NCBI GenBank assembly: GCA_007129085.1
Contig: SKWF01000151.1
Span: 1 to 11,715, forward strand
Reading direction: 5' to 3'
Length of the DNA stretch: 11,715 nt
Source: Balneolaceae bacterium
GTDB taxonomy: Bacteria > Bacteroidota > Rhodothermia > Balneolales > Balneolaceae
This document shows positions 1 through 6,997 of this stretch, piece after piece; the first letter of the stretch is position 1, and the number at the start of each line of letters is the position of its first letter. The position numbers and the translations under genes were made by a program. The notes under the pieces were generated by a model, which saw only the letters and a list, made by a program, of their open reading frames with translations, was not told where the DNA came from and made no database searches.

Positions 1-29
1 ACAAACTTGTTGAAGAGGCAGTTGGATAA
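1..29 (+). CDS. C-terminal end of an unidentified protein (partial)
   Basis: Reading from base 3, the plus strand encodes KLVEEAVG followed by TAA at 27-29, which looks like the charged amphipathic end of a protein whose body lies left of the window. A strong hairpin with a T-run follows 25 bases later on the same strand, as expected for the end of a plus-strand transcript. Frame 1 also stays open until TAG at 31-33, but its peptide looks less protein-like. Only eight residues are visible, so no function can be given. Confidence 0.4.
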
Positions 30-54
30 TTAGGATAGGCTTTCAAAATAAAAT

Positions 55-86
55 GGCGATTGATGTTATGTCAATCGCCTTTTTTT
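55..86 (+). terminator. Rho-independent terminator between convergent genes
   Basis: A perfect 9-bp stem (GGCGATTGA at 55-63, TCAATCGCC at 71-79) with a 7-base loop is followed by seven T (80-86). On the plus strand it ends the gene entering from the left edge. Read on the minus strand, the same stem is followed by a T-rich stretch (ATTTTATTTT), so it probably also ends the folE2 transcript, whose stop codon is at 119-121. Confidence 0.88.
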
Positions 87-118
87 ATGCATTGATAAAA
101 TGTGCTGAAATCAGTCTA

Positions 119-1018
119 TTATCTCAAACCGTTTTGCACTCCCTTACAGATACGACTCACGGCATCGTGGCTGTGCAGGCTTTCCATATGCGCACATCGA
201 ACCACAAAATCAAAAATCTCATCTTTTGCGTTTAACTCATCGTACAACAGGCGAGCTGCATCTTCCACAAACTTTTGATAGGCACCATTCATCTCAGCGA
301 ATGCCTGCTCATCTTCCCGCTTAACCATCACTTGGGTTTCTGTATGGAGCGCATTTTGGCAAATTTCCACGATATCATCCACAAACAGATCGTCATTCAA
401 TTCTATTGTGAGTGAAGCAACACTTCGCTGGCTGTGAGGTATCGTAGCTACATCTCTGGTTTCGCGAGCGTGCTCCGCCAACTCATACGAGCAGGGGCAT
501 GCACTACTGTAGACAAACTCGAGATGAACAAATTTTCTAAATCGACCATATTCATCCATTTTCCCTTCGAAGGATATATCATAATACTGATACCCCTCCA
601 ATCCCGATCGAAGGCTTTGCTTCATCATCGGATAGCTGAATGAGAGTTTCAGAAATGCTGTTTTGCTATCGAGCTCTTTTTTATATGCACGAAGAATCTC
701 CTCGATTTTACCGGGATAAAAGACGTCGTTTTGAAATTCGTAAAACGTCCTCATTATTCGGCTCATGTTGATCCCCTTCTTCCCGGCATCAAGCCCAACA
801 TAACCATCTACAGAAGTTTCTAACGTCAACAGTTCACCATCTGGGGTTGCATACTTTAATGGAACTCTGAAATTAGAAATACCAACCTGTTGGATAGGTA
901 CATTCGCGCCTTCAATCAGCGATGATGGACCATTTTGAAGGTCAGGCAAGCTGTCTTTGTATTGATCTGTTACAGTAAAAGTGGGGTCGTAAAAGCGTTT
1001 TAGAGATGTTGAAATCAT
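119..1018 (-). CDS. folE2: GTP cyclohydrolase IB (FolE2 type)
   Basis: This 299-residue protein is recognised as FolE2, the metal-dependent, T-fold type of GTP cyclohydrolase I. The enzyme makes 7,8-dihydroneopterin triphosphate, the common precursor of folate, tetrahydrobiopterin and queuosine. Family signatures are visible in order: KGINMSR (81-87), the Cys motif ACPCS with C174 and C176, PHSQRS (194-199), and ESLHSHDA (279-286). The length is close to the family's usual size. The start is ATG at 1016-1018, and the N-terminus leads into a typical LPDLQNG region. It lies 20 bases downstream of the PTPS-type gene, on the same strand, so the two very probably form one transcript making a pterin. 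Cytosolic. The family assignment is firm; which end product it feeds is inferred from the neighbour. Confidence 0.93.
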   Translation of the reverse strand: MISTSLKRFYDPTFTVTDQYKDSLPDLQNGPSSLIEGANVPIQQVGISNFRVPLKYATPDGELLTLETSVDGYVGLDAGKKGINMSRIMRTFYEFQNDVFYPGKIEEILRAYKKELDSKTAFLKLSFSYPMMKQSLRSGLEGYQYYDISFEGKMDEYGRFRKFVHLEFVYSSACPCSYELAEHARETRDVATIPHSQRSVASLTIELNDDLFVDDIVEICQNALHTETQVMVKREDEQAFAEMNGAYQKFVEDAARLLYDELNAKDEIFDFVVRCAHMESLHSHDAVSRICKGVQNGLR

Positions 1019-1038
1019 AATTTTGGTAGCTGAGCATT

Positions 1039-1473
1039 TTAAGAAATGCGAGGGTTAGGACAATATTCAGCAACGTTTCGCTCTGTTTCGAAAAGCTTCA
1101 CAGAGTAGAGCCGAGACGAGCCATAAGATTCGTTATTGATATTATCTTCAAGTTCCTGGAAAAATGCTTTAACCAAATTCTCTGCCGTAGGAATAATACC
1201 TTCCAAAAAAGGCACTTCTACATTCAAATTCTTGTGGTCACACTTGTCCAATATTTTCTTTTCAATTATTCCATTCAATACTCCTAAATCGATCACATAA
1301 CCTGTCTCGGGATCTGCCTCACCCACAACTGTAACCTCCAGGTTATAGTTATGTCCGTGCCAATTTGGGTTATTACATTTCCCAAAAGTTTTACGATTCC
1401 ACTCATCCGACTTATCCGGATTGTGAAGTCTGTGAGCTGCATTAAAATGCGATTTTCGAGTTACGTATATCAC
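1039..1473 (-). CDS. 6-pyruvoyl-tetrahydropterin synthase / 6-carboxytetrahydropterin synthase family
   Basis: This 144-residue protein belongs to the PTPS/QueD family, which acts on dihydroneopterin triphosphate. The three zinc ligands are H14, H39 and H41 (HGH motif), the catalytic Cys is C33, and the catalytic pair is D79-H80 (DHKNLN); E129 lies in ETERN. Apart from E129, these residues match mammalian PTPS with a constant offset of nine (H23, C42, H48, H50, D88, H89). The Cys-to-HGH spacing is C-x5-HGH, with the flanking CNNPN and HGHNY typical of PTPS-I; bacterial QueD usually has C-x3-HGH. This favours tetrahydrobiopterin synthesis over queuosine, but the family is known to be promiscuous. 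The start is GTG at 1471-1473: an in-frame stop lies seven codons upstream, and the N-terminus then fits the family. folE2 follows 20 bases downstream. Confidence 0.9.
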   Translation of the reverse strand: MIYVTRKSHFNAAHRLHNPDKSDEWNRKTFGKCNNPNWHGHNYNLEVTVVGEADPETGYVIDLGVLNGIIEKKILDKCDHKNLNVEVPFLEGIIPTAENLVKAFFQELEDNINNESYGSSRLYSVKLFETERNVAEYCPNPRIS

Positions 1474-1496
1474 CGTTTTAGAAGTAGATGTTTAAA

Positions 1497-1527
1497 ATTG
1501 TACCCTCTCAACGTTCTGATTAATCAG
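1497..1527 (-). promoter_or_regulatory. Candidate promoter/operator of the PTPS-folE2 pair
   Basis: This lies in the 171-base gap between ftsH and the PTPS-type gene. A perfect 12-bp palindrome, CTGATTAATCAG, occupies 1516-1527. Downstream on the minus strand are TTGAGA (1506-1511) and TACAAT (1497-1502). TACAAT would serve as a -10 with the palindrome at about -35; alternatively, TTGAGA would be a -35 with a weak TCTACT -10, giving an almost leaderless GTG start. Neither arrangement is strong. The pair must be transcribed from somewhere here because a terminator precedes it. Confidence 0.3.
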
Positions 1528-1564
1528 TGGGTTCCCGTGATATTGGCTTTATTTCCATCTAATA

Positions 1565-1594
1565 AAAAAGACTCCGGATAAGCAGAGTCTTTTT
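1565..1594 (-). terminator. Rho-independent terminator of ftsH (bidirectional)
   Basis: A 10-bp perfect stem (AAAAAGACTC at 1565-1574, GAGTCTTTTT at 1585-1594) encloses a 10-base loop. On the minus strand the second arm runs into TTTTTTATT, a proper U-tract. It lies 50 bases past the ftsH stop codon and separates ftsH from the PTPS-folE2 unit. Confidence 0.88.
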
Positions 1595-1644
1595 AAAAAA
1601 TTATCGATTGATAAAAAAATTAAAACTGATTTCAGACCCTTTGG

Positions 1645-3717
1645 CTACTCATTTGATTTATCTTCAGATTTGTCAACATCTTCTTCTGACTCTTCCGTTT
1701 TTTCAGTAGGAGATTCCTGGTTGTCTTCTTTTCCGTTTTGATTCGAAAGCTTTTTATCATTTTCGCTACTCTTACCATCTTCAAATATCTCTTCGGGATA
1801 TTCTCCCTTAGGTTTATCTCCCAATAGTTCACGGATATCGTAGTGATTAATCACTTCTTTATCGAGAAGCGTCGTCGCCATTTTTTCAAGCTTGTCTTTA
1901 TGCTCGATCAATAGATCATATGTACGCTTATAATTCATTTTAATAATATCCTGAATAGCCTGATCAATTCGCTGAGCAGTATTTTCAGAATACTTTTTGT
2001 TGAATCCGTAGCTATTATTGGGGTTGTTGGAATCTTTAAGTGATAAGTATCCAAGTTCATCACTCATTCCATATTCCGCAACCATAGCAAACGCCATTGT
2101 AGTAATACGTTCCAGATCATTTTGTGCACCGGTTGATATTCTGCCAAATATTATTTCTTCAGCTACCCGTCCACCCAACAACGCACAGATTTTGTCATTC
2201 AGCTCTTCAGTGGTCATCAAAAAGCGATCCTCGAGCGGTGTTTGTAGTGTATAACCAAGTGCTGCCAGTCCACGAGGCACAATGCTTACTTTGAGCACGG
2301 TATCTGTGTGTTCGAGATACCATCCCACGATTGCGTGACCAGCTTCATGATACGCCACAATTTTTCGTTCGTGTGGATTGATGAGTTTATTCTTTTTCTC
2401 CAACCCTGCTACTACACGCTCGATAGCATCCTGAAAATCGATCATTTCTACCGATTTCTTATCTCGTCGAGCAGCCATCAAGGCAGCCTCGTTACAGAGA
2501 TTTGCAAGTTCTGCACCTGCAAATCCGGGAGTTTGAGATGCAAGCACTTTAAGATCGATGTCTTCACCAAGCTTCAATTTCTCGGCATGAACTTCAAGAA
2601 CTTTCATTCGCCCTTTTAAGTCCGGTTTGTCAATCAATATCTGCCTATCGAAACGGCCCGGTCTCAACAGAGCCGAATCAAGCACATCGGGCCTGTTTGT
2701 AGCCGCCATGATAATTACACCATTGTCGGATTTGAACCCGTCCATTTCACTCAAGAGCTGATTGAGCGTGTTTTCACGTTCATCATTAGAACTCATTTGC
2801 ATTCCACCGCCGCGTGTTCGACCGATAGAATCAATCTCATCAATAAATATGATGCATGGTGCTTTCTCTTTCGCTTGCTTAAAAAGATCACGAACTCTTG
2901 CTGCTCCAACACCTACAAACATTTCAACAAAATCGGAACCACTCAATGAAAAGAACGGCACATCTGCTTCACCGGCTGTTGCTCTTGCAAGCAATGTTTT
3001 ACCTGTTCCCGGAGGTCCAACTAATAGTACACCTTTCGGTAGTGTGCCACCGAGGTTTGTAAATTTTTTCGGATCATTTAAAAATGCTACCACCTCTTCA
3101 ACTTCAGCTTTTGCCTCTTCAAGGCCGGCCACATCTTCAAACGATACTTTCGTTTCAGTCTGTTTATCATAAAGTGATGCCTTGTTTTTCCCGATATTCA
3201 TCATTTTCTGGCCGGGATTCATCCGCTTAAAGATAAATATCCAGAATGCAATAATTAATGCAATCGGAATCAACCAGATGAATATTCCGCTGAACCAATC
3301 TTCCTCAATTTTTACATCATACACTACACCGTACTCATCAAACAGCGCACGAACCTCATCCCCCTCGAGCATAGTAGTGCTGAATCTGGGGACAGAGGGT
3401 TCAGATGATTGCCATCTGCTTTCTGTCTCCTCAGGCTTTTCTACAATTCCATCTTCAATAGCTTTATCGGTGTACTCACCGGTAATCTCTGCATTATTGG
3501 TAATAAGGATCTCTTTAATGTATCCCTCCTCCACATACTCAAGAAATTCACTGTATTTGATCCTCTCAGAACTATCGCCCGGAGCTACAAGAAAATTAAA
3601 GCCTATTAATACCAAGAAAAGGACCACATAAATCCAGATAGGAAAACGAGGTCGTTTCTTGTCGTTCTTCTTGCCGTCTTTTTTAAAAGAATCTTTTTTA
3701 TCTGTTTTCTTCGTCAT
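1645..3717 (-). CDS. ftsH: ATP-dependent zinc metalloprotease FtsH
   Basis: This 690-residue membrane-bound AAA+ protease degrades misassembled membrane proteins and short-lived regulators. A Lys/Asp-rich cytoplasmic start (1-24) is followed by a transmembrane helix (about 25-44), a periplasmic domain (45-144) and a second helix (about 145-163). The AAA+ module has Walker A GPPGTGKT (234-241), Walker B FIDEID (291-296) with D293 and E294, and arginine fingers R355 and R358 in the second region of homology. The peptidase carries HEAGH (457-461), with D534 as the likely third zinc ligand. All key residues are present. The last 50 or so residues are a low-complexity tail rich in Glu, Asp, Lys and Ser. 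It is probably transcribed alone, bounded by the thiL end and its own terminator. There is no clear Shine-Dalgarno site before ATG 3715-3717. Confidence 0.98.
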   Translation of the reverse strand: MTKKTDKKDSFKKDGKKNDKKRPRFPIWIYVVLFLVLIGFNFLVAPGDSSERIKYSEFLEYVEEGYIKEILITNNAEITGEYTDKAIEDGIVEKPEETESRWQSSEPSVPRFSTTMLEGDEVRALFDEYGVVYDVKIEEDWFSGIFIWLIPIALIIAFWIFIFKRMNPGQKMMNIGKNKASLYDKQTETKVSFEDVAGLEEAKAEVEEVVAFLNDPKKFTNLGGTLPKGVLLVGPPGTGKTLLARATAGEADVPFFSLSGSDFVEMFVGVGAARVRDLFKQAKEKAPCIIFIDEIDSIGRTRGGGMQMSSNDERENTLNQLLSEMDGFKSDNGVIIMAATNRPDVLDSALLRPGRFDRQILIDKPDLKGRMKVLEVHAEKLKLGEDIDLKVLASQTPGFAGAELANLCNEAALMAARRDKKSVEMIDFQDAIERVVAGLEKKNKLINPHERKIVAYHEAGHAIVGWYLEHTDTVLKVSIVPRGLAALGYTLQTPLEDRFLMTTEELNDKICALLGGRVAEEIIFGRISTGAQNDLERITTMAFAMVAEYGMSDELGYLSLKDSNNPNNSYGFNKKYSENTAQRIDQAIQDIIKMNYKRTYDLLIEHKDKLEKMATTLLDKEVINHYDIRELLGDKPKGEYPEEIFEDGKSSENDKKLSNQNGKEDNQESPTEKTEESEEDVDKSEDKSNE

Positions 3718-3740
3718 TTAAATATATTGAGTCACGAGAT

Positions 3741-3762
3741 AGCCTTAAATATAAGGCTTTTT
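3741..3762. promoter_or_regulatory. Palindrome/hairpin in the ftsH leader
   Basis: A perfect 7-bp inverted repeat (AGCCTTA at 3741-3747, TAAGGCT at 3752-3758) with a 4-base AT loop lies 24-41 bases upstream of the ftsH start codon. On the plus strand it is followed by five T, like a terminator, but no plus-strand gene exists to its left to need one. On the minus strand it would be an ftsH leader hairpin or a protein-binding operator. Its function is unknown. Confidence 0.4.
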
Positions 3763-3840
3763 AAAGAATAGTATTACCGATCTTTATTTTTTTACGATCT
3801 AAAGACGGTTAAAGTAAACGAACCTAATGCCGGTTTATGG

Positions 3841-4872
3841 TTATTTAAAAATATCAATTTCTATTGATTTATCTTCACCGGTATTAATTGTTAGTTTTTT
3901 GTCTTTTGATGCGATTTTACCGATCACTGAAAAATCTTCAAATTCTGTTTTAAGCTTTTCTACCTGCTCTTCAGCCAAAGTAAAAGCCATTTCAAAATCT
4001 TCACCTCCGTAAAATGCGTACTTATCTACATCTTCTTGCATTTCATCGGCAACATTTCTGGTTTCATACGCTATTGGAACAGCCGGGGAGTATATTTCCA
4101 TTCCAACTTGTGACTGGTTTCCCAAAAATTGTAATTCATTAACAATACCCTGTGTGATATCAATCATACTTGATGGGAGAATATCTGCCTTCTTAAATGC
4201 TTGTACGATATCAAACCTTGCTTTAGGCACTAACTGGCGCTGAACAACATATTCATATTTTTCTAAATCGGGCTGAAAATGTTGTTCACCTGAATCTTTC
4301 CATGATTTTTTTTCACGTAACAGAATACGCAATCCTGCTAATGCTCCACCAAGATCACCTGTAACACAAATAACATCCCCTTTTTTTGCTCCTGACCTGT
4401 ATACAACTCGTCCCTTATCAACCAAGCCGGTAGCTGTTACAGAGATGGCTAATATCTGTTGAGAAGCAGTAGAATCCCCTCCTGTAACTTGTACATTATA
4501 ATCTTTTGATGCAGCCTCTATACCGTGGTAAAGCTGCTCCATCATCTGCACAGAATATTTATTCGGTACAGCTATATCAACTAACACTTGCTGAGGTTCT
4601 GCATTCATGGCATATATGTCACTCACTGCAGCTGTAACAATTTTATATCCTAGATGGTGAAAAGGTGTGTAGGTTAAATCGAAATGTACCCCTTCAAGGA
4701 AAATTTCAGATGTAGTACAGAACAGTTGATTATCCGCTGCAGAAACAACTGAACTATCATCACCAATTCCACAAACTACGTCATCTCTTTGGTGAGACAA
4801 TTTTGCATCGAATCGATTAATTAAACCGGTAAACCCGATTTCCTGGATTGAATTAAATTTTTGATCTGCCAT
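3841..4872 (-). CDS. thiL: Thiamine-monophosphate kinase (ThiL), divergent active site
   Basis: This 343-residue protein has the AIR-synthase/ThiL fold; ThiL phosphorylates thiamine monophosphate to the diphosphate using ATP. Matching motifs in order are IGDD (36-39), LEGVHF (59-64), HHLGYK (72-77), AVSDIYAMNA (82-91), GGDS (131-134), YRSGAKKGD (158-166), VTGDLGGA (170-177), IDIT (237-240) and GGEDFE (289-294). Two metal or nucleotide motifs deviate. The usual TTD before the GVHF element is TTSE (53-56) with one extra residue, and the usual D-I-S-D-G is D238-I-T240-Q241-G, so a conserved Asp is lost. Most of the fold and the other ligands remain. ThiL is the best name, but activity is uncertain; it could be an altered paralogue. 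ATG at 4870-4872 lies about 14 bases after a strong terminator. Confidence 0.82.
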   Translation of the reverse strand: MADQKFNSIQEIGFTGLINRFDAKLSHQRDDVVCGIGDDSSVVSAADNQLFCTTSEIFLEGVHFDLTYTPFHHLGYKIVTAAVSDIYAMNAEPQQVLVDIAVPNKYSVQMMEQLYHGIEAASKDYNVQVTGGDSTASQQILAISVTATGLVDKGRVVYRSGAKKGDVICVTGDLGGALAGLRILLREKKSWKDSGEQHFQPDLEKYEYVVQRQLVPKARFDIVQAFKKADILPSSMIDITQGIVNELQFLGNQSQVGMEIYSPAVPIAYETRNVADEMQEDVDKYAFYGGEDFEMAFTLAEEQVEKLKTEFEDFSVIGKIASKDKKLTINTGEDKSIEIDIFK

Positions 4873-4880
4873 GTTATCTA

Positions 4881-4919
4881 AAATAAAAAAGGCATTTGCA
4901 CATAGTGCAGATGCCTTTT
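4881..4919 (-). terminator. Strong rho-independent terminator of the exb operon
   Basis: On the minus strand, arms AAAAGGCAT/ATGCCTTTT (9 bp) and TGCAC/GTGCA (5 bp), separated by one C/A mismatch, close a 3-base loop at 4902-4904. The sequence then continues TTTTTTATTTTA. It begins 23 bases past the second exbD stop. The stem flanks are A- and T-rich on both sides, so it could also work in the other direction. The thiL start codon follows almost at once. Confidence 0.92.
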
Positions 4920-4942
4920 AGTTATAAAGTTAAAGTAAAGAA

Positions 4943-5389
4943 TTATATATCGCGAAGGGTAGAGTAATTAATTCTGAGTGTACCGGCATGTCTGAGTTCT
5001 TGTTGAACGTCAGTTATCATACCAAATTCAGAGTTTTCATCAACTCTAAGAGATACAATCAATCGGGGTTCTTCCATTAGTTTATCATACATGATATTTC
5101 TAATGGAGCCGATATCATCAATTAAAGAGTCGTCTATTTGAACTCTGGTATCACCTAACTCTCCTCCGCCCAATCTTTCAGGACCGATGTATATATAACT
5201 TACTAATCGCTTTTGCTCTATTTTTTCGATGTTTTCAGCACTGGTGTAATCGATTTGCACCTGAAGCTCTACTTCCCGCAGAACGGTAGTAACCATGAAG
5301 AAAATGAGCAGCATAAAAACAATATCGGGCATTGCGGATGTTGGTACACCCTGCTTCGATTTTGCTTGTTTTTTCTTAAACTTACTCAT
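4943..5389 (-). CDS. exbD: ExbD/TolR-family biopolymer transport protein (second copy)
   Basis: This 148-residue protein is an ExbD/TolR-type partner of an ExbB proton channel. A Lys-rich cytoplasmic start (1-13) leads into one transmembrane helix (about 20-38) carrying the conserved proton-carrying Asp (D22 in AMPDIVFMLLIFF). The rest is a periplasmic domain. Its C-terminal part, from about residue 109 (RLIVSLRVDENSEFGMITDV), resembles the ExbD fold, while the middle part (about 45-95) diverges from the first copy. It starts 5 bases after the first exbD stop and is the last gene of the operon before the terminator. No TonB gene lies nearby, so the energised receptor or TonB partner is not visible. 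Confidence 0.92.
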   Translation of the reverse strand: MSKFKKKQAKSKQGVPTSAMPDIVFMLLIFFMVTTVLREVELQVQIDYTSAENIEKIEQKRLVSYIYIGPERLGGGELGDTRVQIDDSLIDDIGSIRNIMYDKLMEEPRLIVSLRVDENSEFGMITDVQQELRHAGTLRINYSTLRDI

Positions 5390-5394
5390 TTTAA

Positions 5395-5937
5395 TTAACC
5401 CTCATCTGGTTCTGCGATTGAAATTTGCTTAGGATAAGCATCCCGGATTTCATCCTGTTCTACACTATCATCTTCAAGTGCGGAATATGGAACTCCAAAT
5501 CGATCTTGCGAAGCTTGGTCGCGTAATTCATTGTATGCGCCCATTACTTCATCAAGCATATCTATATAAACACTGTAGGGTGTTCGTCTATCTGTTTTAA
5601 TAGAGACGATTGCATCCTCAGGTGATTCTGATAAGTTTGGATCTACACCGTTATTATCTACGAATTCTCTAACTCGTTGTCGTACTTCCGGAATTGCAGA
5701 AGGCTCTTCATTAATAAGAACCATTCCCTGAGCGTTTACCAAAATATTCATCAGGTTACGCTCTCGTACCGGAGGTGGTTCAACGTCATCAGGTATTGGT
5801 GGTAAAACCATTCCAATACCTGCATCAACGTCGATTGTTGTAACAACAAGAAAGAAAATCAACAGCAAGAATGCGATATCCGCTAATGAGGACCCTTCAA
5901 TTTCGGGGACTTCTTTTTTTCCTTCTTTATTGAACAT
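5395..5937 (-). CDS. exbD: ExbD/TolR-family biopolymer transport protein (first copy)
   Basis: This 180-residue ExbD/TolR-type protein would work with ExbB to couple the proton gradient to outer-membrane energisation. A short cytoplasmic start is followed by one transmembrane helix (about 17-36), with the conserved Asp at D20 (SSLADIAFLLLIFFLV). The periplasmic part has a Pro-rich linker (about 46-57: PPIPDDVEPPPV), then an ExbD-like domain that includes DAIVSIKTDRRTPYSVYIDM (108-127). The last 45 or so residues form an acidic extension beyond the usual domain. It starts 4 bases after the small membrane protein gene. The two exbD genes differ in length and in the periplasmic part, so they are probably distinct subunits, not a recent duplication. 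Confidence 0.92.
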   Translation of the reverse strand: MFNKEGKKEVPEIEGSSLADIAFLLLIFFLVVTTIDVDAGIGMVLPPIPDDVEPPPVRERNLMNILVNAQGMVLINEEPSAIPEVRQRVREFVDNNGVDPNLSESPEDAIVSIKTDRRTPYSVYIDMLDEVMGAYNELRDQASQDRFGVPYSALEDDSVEQDEIRDAYPKQISIAEPDEG

Positions 5938-5941
5938 TTAA

Positions 5942-6211
5942 TTATAATTTAAAGGTTCCACGAGTGCTTGAAATGACAATCGCGAGAGCCATAAGGCCCA
6001 TCATAATGAGAAGAGTAGCCATTGCAGCTTCTCCATATTGTCCAAAAGATGCATATGATACTCCAAATACTGCAGCTGGAACTATCATAACGGACACCCT
6101 TTTGACGTCGGACCTACCGTTAATAACGTTTTTGATTCCGACTCCCAGAGTAGCTACTACTCCGATCGCTATCAAACCCAATGCCAAACCTATTGCTATA
6201 TTAGCAGCCAT
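5942..6211 (-). CDS. Small three-helix membrane protein in the exb operon
   Basis: This 89-residue protein is very hydrophobic. Three likely membrane segments lie at about 4-26, 39-57 and 60-81, joined by short loops; the first loop is basic and polar (KNVINGRSDVKR, 27-38). There is no Cys, His or obvious catalytic motif. I do not recognise a named family. It lies between exbB (39 bases upstream) and exbD (4 bases downstream) on the same strand. It is therefore most likely co-expressed with the Exb complex and may be an accessory membrane subunit; this is inferred from position only. No Shine-Dalgarno site is visible before ATG 6209-6211. The long plus-strand frame across the same bases is a shadow. 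Confidence 0.8.
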   Translation of the reverse strand: MAANIAIGLALGLIAIGVVATLGVGIKNVINGRSDVKRVSVMIVPAAVFGVSYASFGQYGEAAMATLLIMMGLMALAIVISSTRGTFKL

Positions 6212-6250
6212 AATTCTTAGATTTAAAAGTTAAAATTAGGTATTGAGTTC

Positions 6251-6997
6251 TTAGCTTTCGTCTTCTTCGTTTTGATCAGGAACAATTTGCTTTCCTTCTT
6301 TCATCAGAATAATGGAATCAATTAGAGTAATTGAACTCTCTTCCATATCGGCAATAATTCGATCAATTTTAGACACACAGTAGTTATACCCAATCTGCAG
6401 GATAATACCGGCCATCAAACCAGATGCGGTTGTTAGAAGCGCAATCTTAATACCACGAGCAACCAAACTTGGTGAAATATCAGCGGCGGCTTCAATAGCG
6501 TCAAACGCCTCAATCATACCAATTACAGTTCCGAGGAATCCAAGAAGCGGAGCAATCGAAATAAATAGTGACAACCATACTAATCCTCTTTCAAGGAAAC
6601 TCATTTCAATTGAGCCATAGGTTGTAATTGCTTTCTCTGCTGCCTCTACTCCTTCATCAGCTCGCATTAAACCAGCCTGAAATACAGAAGCAATTGGGCC
6701 ACGTGTTTGTGCACAAAGTTCTTGTGCGGCGGGAATTCCACCATCTTGCAGTGCCTGCTGCACATCAAGAATAAATTTTCGTGTATTAATGTCTGCCAGG
6801 TTGAGTGTTATTACTCTTTCAAGAAAAATAGCAAGACCAAGAATGAGGGCAATCAATACCGGCCACATCCATTCTTCACCTTCGTTAAATTTTTCTACTA
6901 ACACATTAAAAAAGCCAGCATCAGATCCAGCCTGGAGGAAAAAGTATCCGAAATCTGCTCCCATTTGAAGAACTGACTGAGCTATGAATGAAGTCAT
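6251..6997 (-). CDS. exbB: MotA/TolQ/ExbB-family proton channel protein
   Basis: This 248-residue protein is the channel subunit of an Exb/Tol-type complex in the inner membrane, where proton flow through ExbB/ExbD powers TonB- or TolA-like partners. An N-terminal region of about 43 residues precedes transmembrane helix 1 (about 44-60). A cytoplasmic stretch (61-138) then leads to helix 2 (139-161, with the family motif LLGFLGTVIGMIEAF) and helix 3 (about 183-206, ALLTTASGLMAGI). The conserved Thr residues of the proton path are plausibly T157 and T189/T190. A charged cytoplasmic tail follows. GGAG seven bases before the ATG at 6995-6997 is a good ribosome binding site. It is the first gene of a four-gene unit. 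ExbB and TolQ cannot be told apart with certainty; no tolA, tolB or pal is present here. Confidence 0.93.
   Translation of the reverse strand: MTSFIAQSVLQMGADFGYFFLQAGSDAGFFNVLVEKFNEGEEWMWPVLIALILGLAIFLERVITLNLADINTRKFILDVQQALQDGGIPAAQELCAQTRGPIASVFQAGLMRADEGVEAAEKAITTYGSIEMSFLERGLVWLSLFISIAPLLGFLGTVIGMIEAFDAIEAAADISPSLVARGIKIALLTTASGLMAGIILQIGYNYCVSKIDRIIADMEESSITLIDSIILMKEGKQIVPDQNEEDES

Noticed and set aside
1034..1049. Small inverted repeat GCATTT/AAATGC at the end of the PTPS-type gene
   Set aside because: It is a 6-bp AT-rich stem over a stop codon without a T-run, and the genes on both sides appear co-transcribed.
2018..3631. Several plus-strand open frames of 66-149 codons opposite ftsH
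   Set aside because: They lie wholly within the well-supported ftsH gene and their translations look like antisense shadows, with no domain or start signal.
3808..4939. Repeated 11-mer GTTAAAGTAAA (3808-3818 and 4929-4939) downstream of two genes
   Set aside because: It is AT-rich and short, has only two copies and no associated structure, so chance is sufficient.
4873..4942. TPP riboswitch before thiL
   Set aside because: The gap is only 70 bases and is filled by the terminator; none of the conserved THI-box segments is present.
5964..6233. 89-codon plus-strand frame opposite the small membrane protein gene
   Set aside because: The minus-strand frame has clear membrane helices and operon spacing; the plus-strand translation is its shadow.
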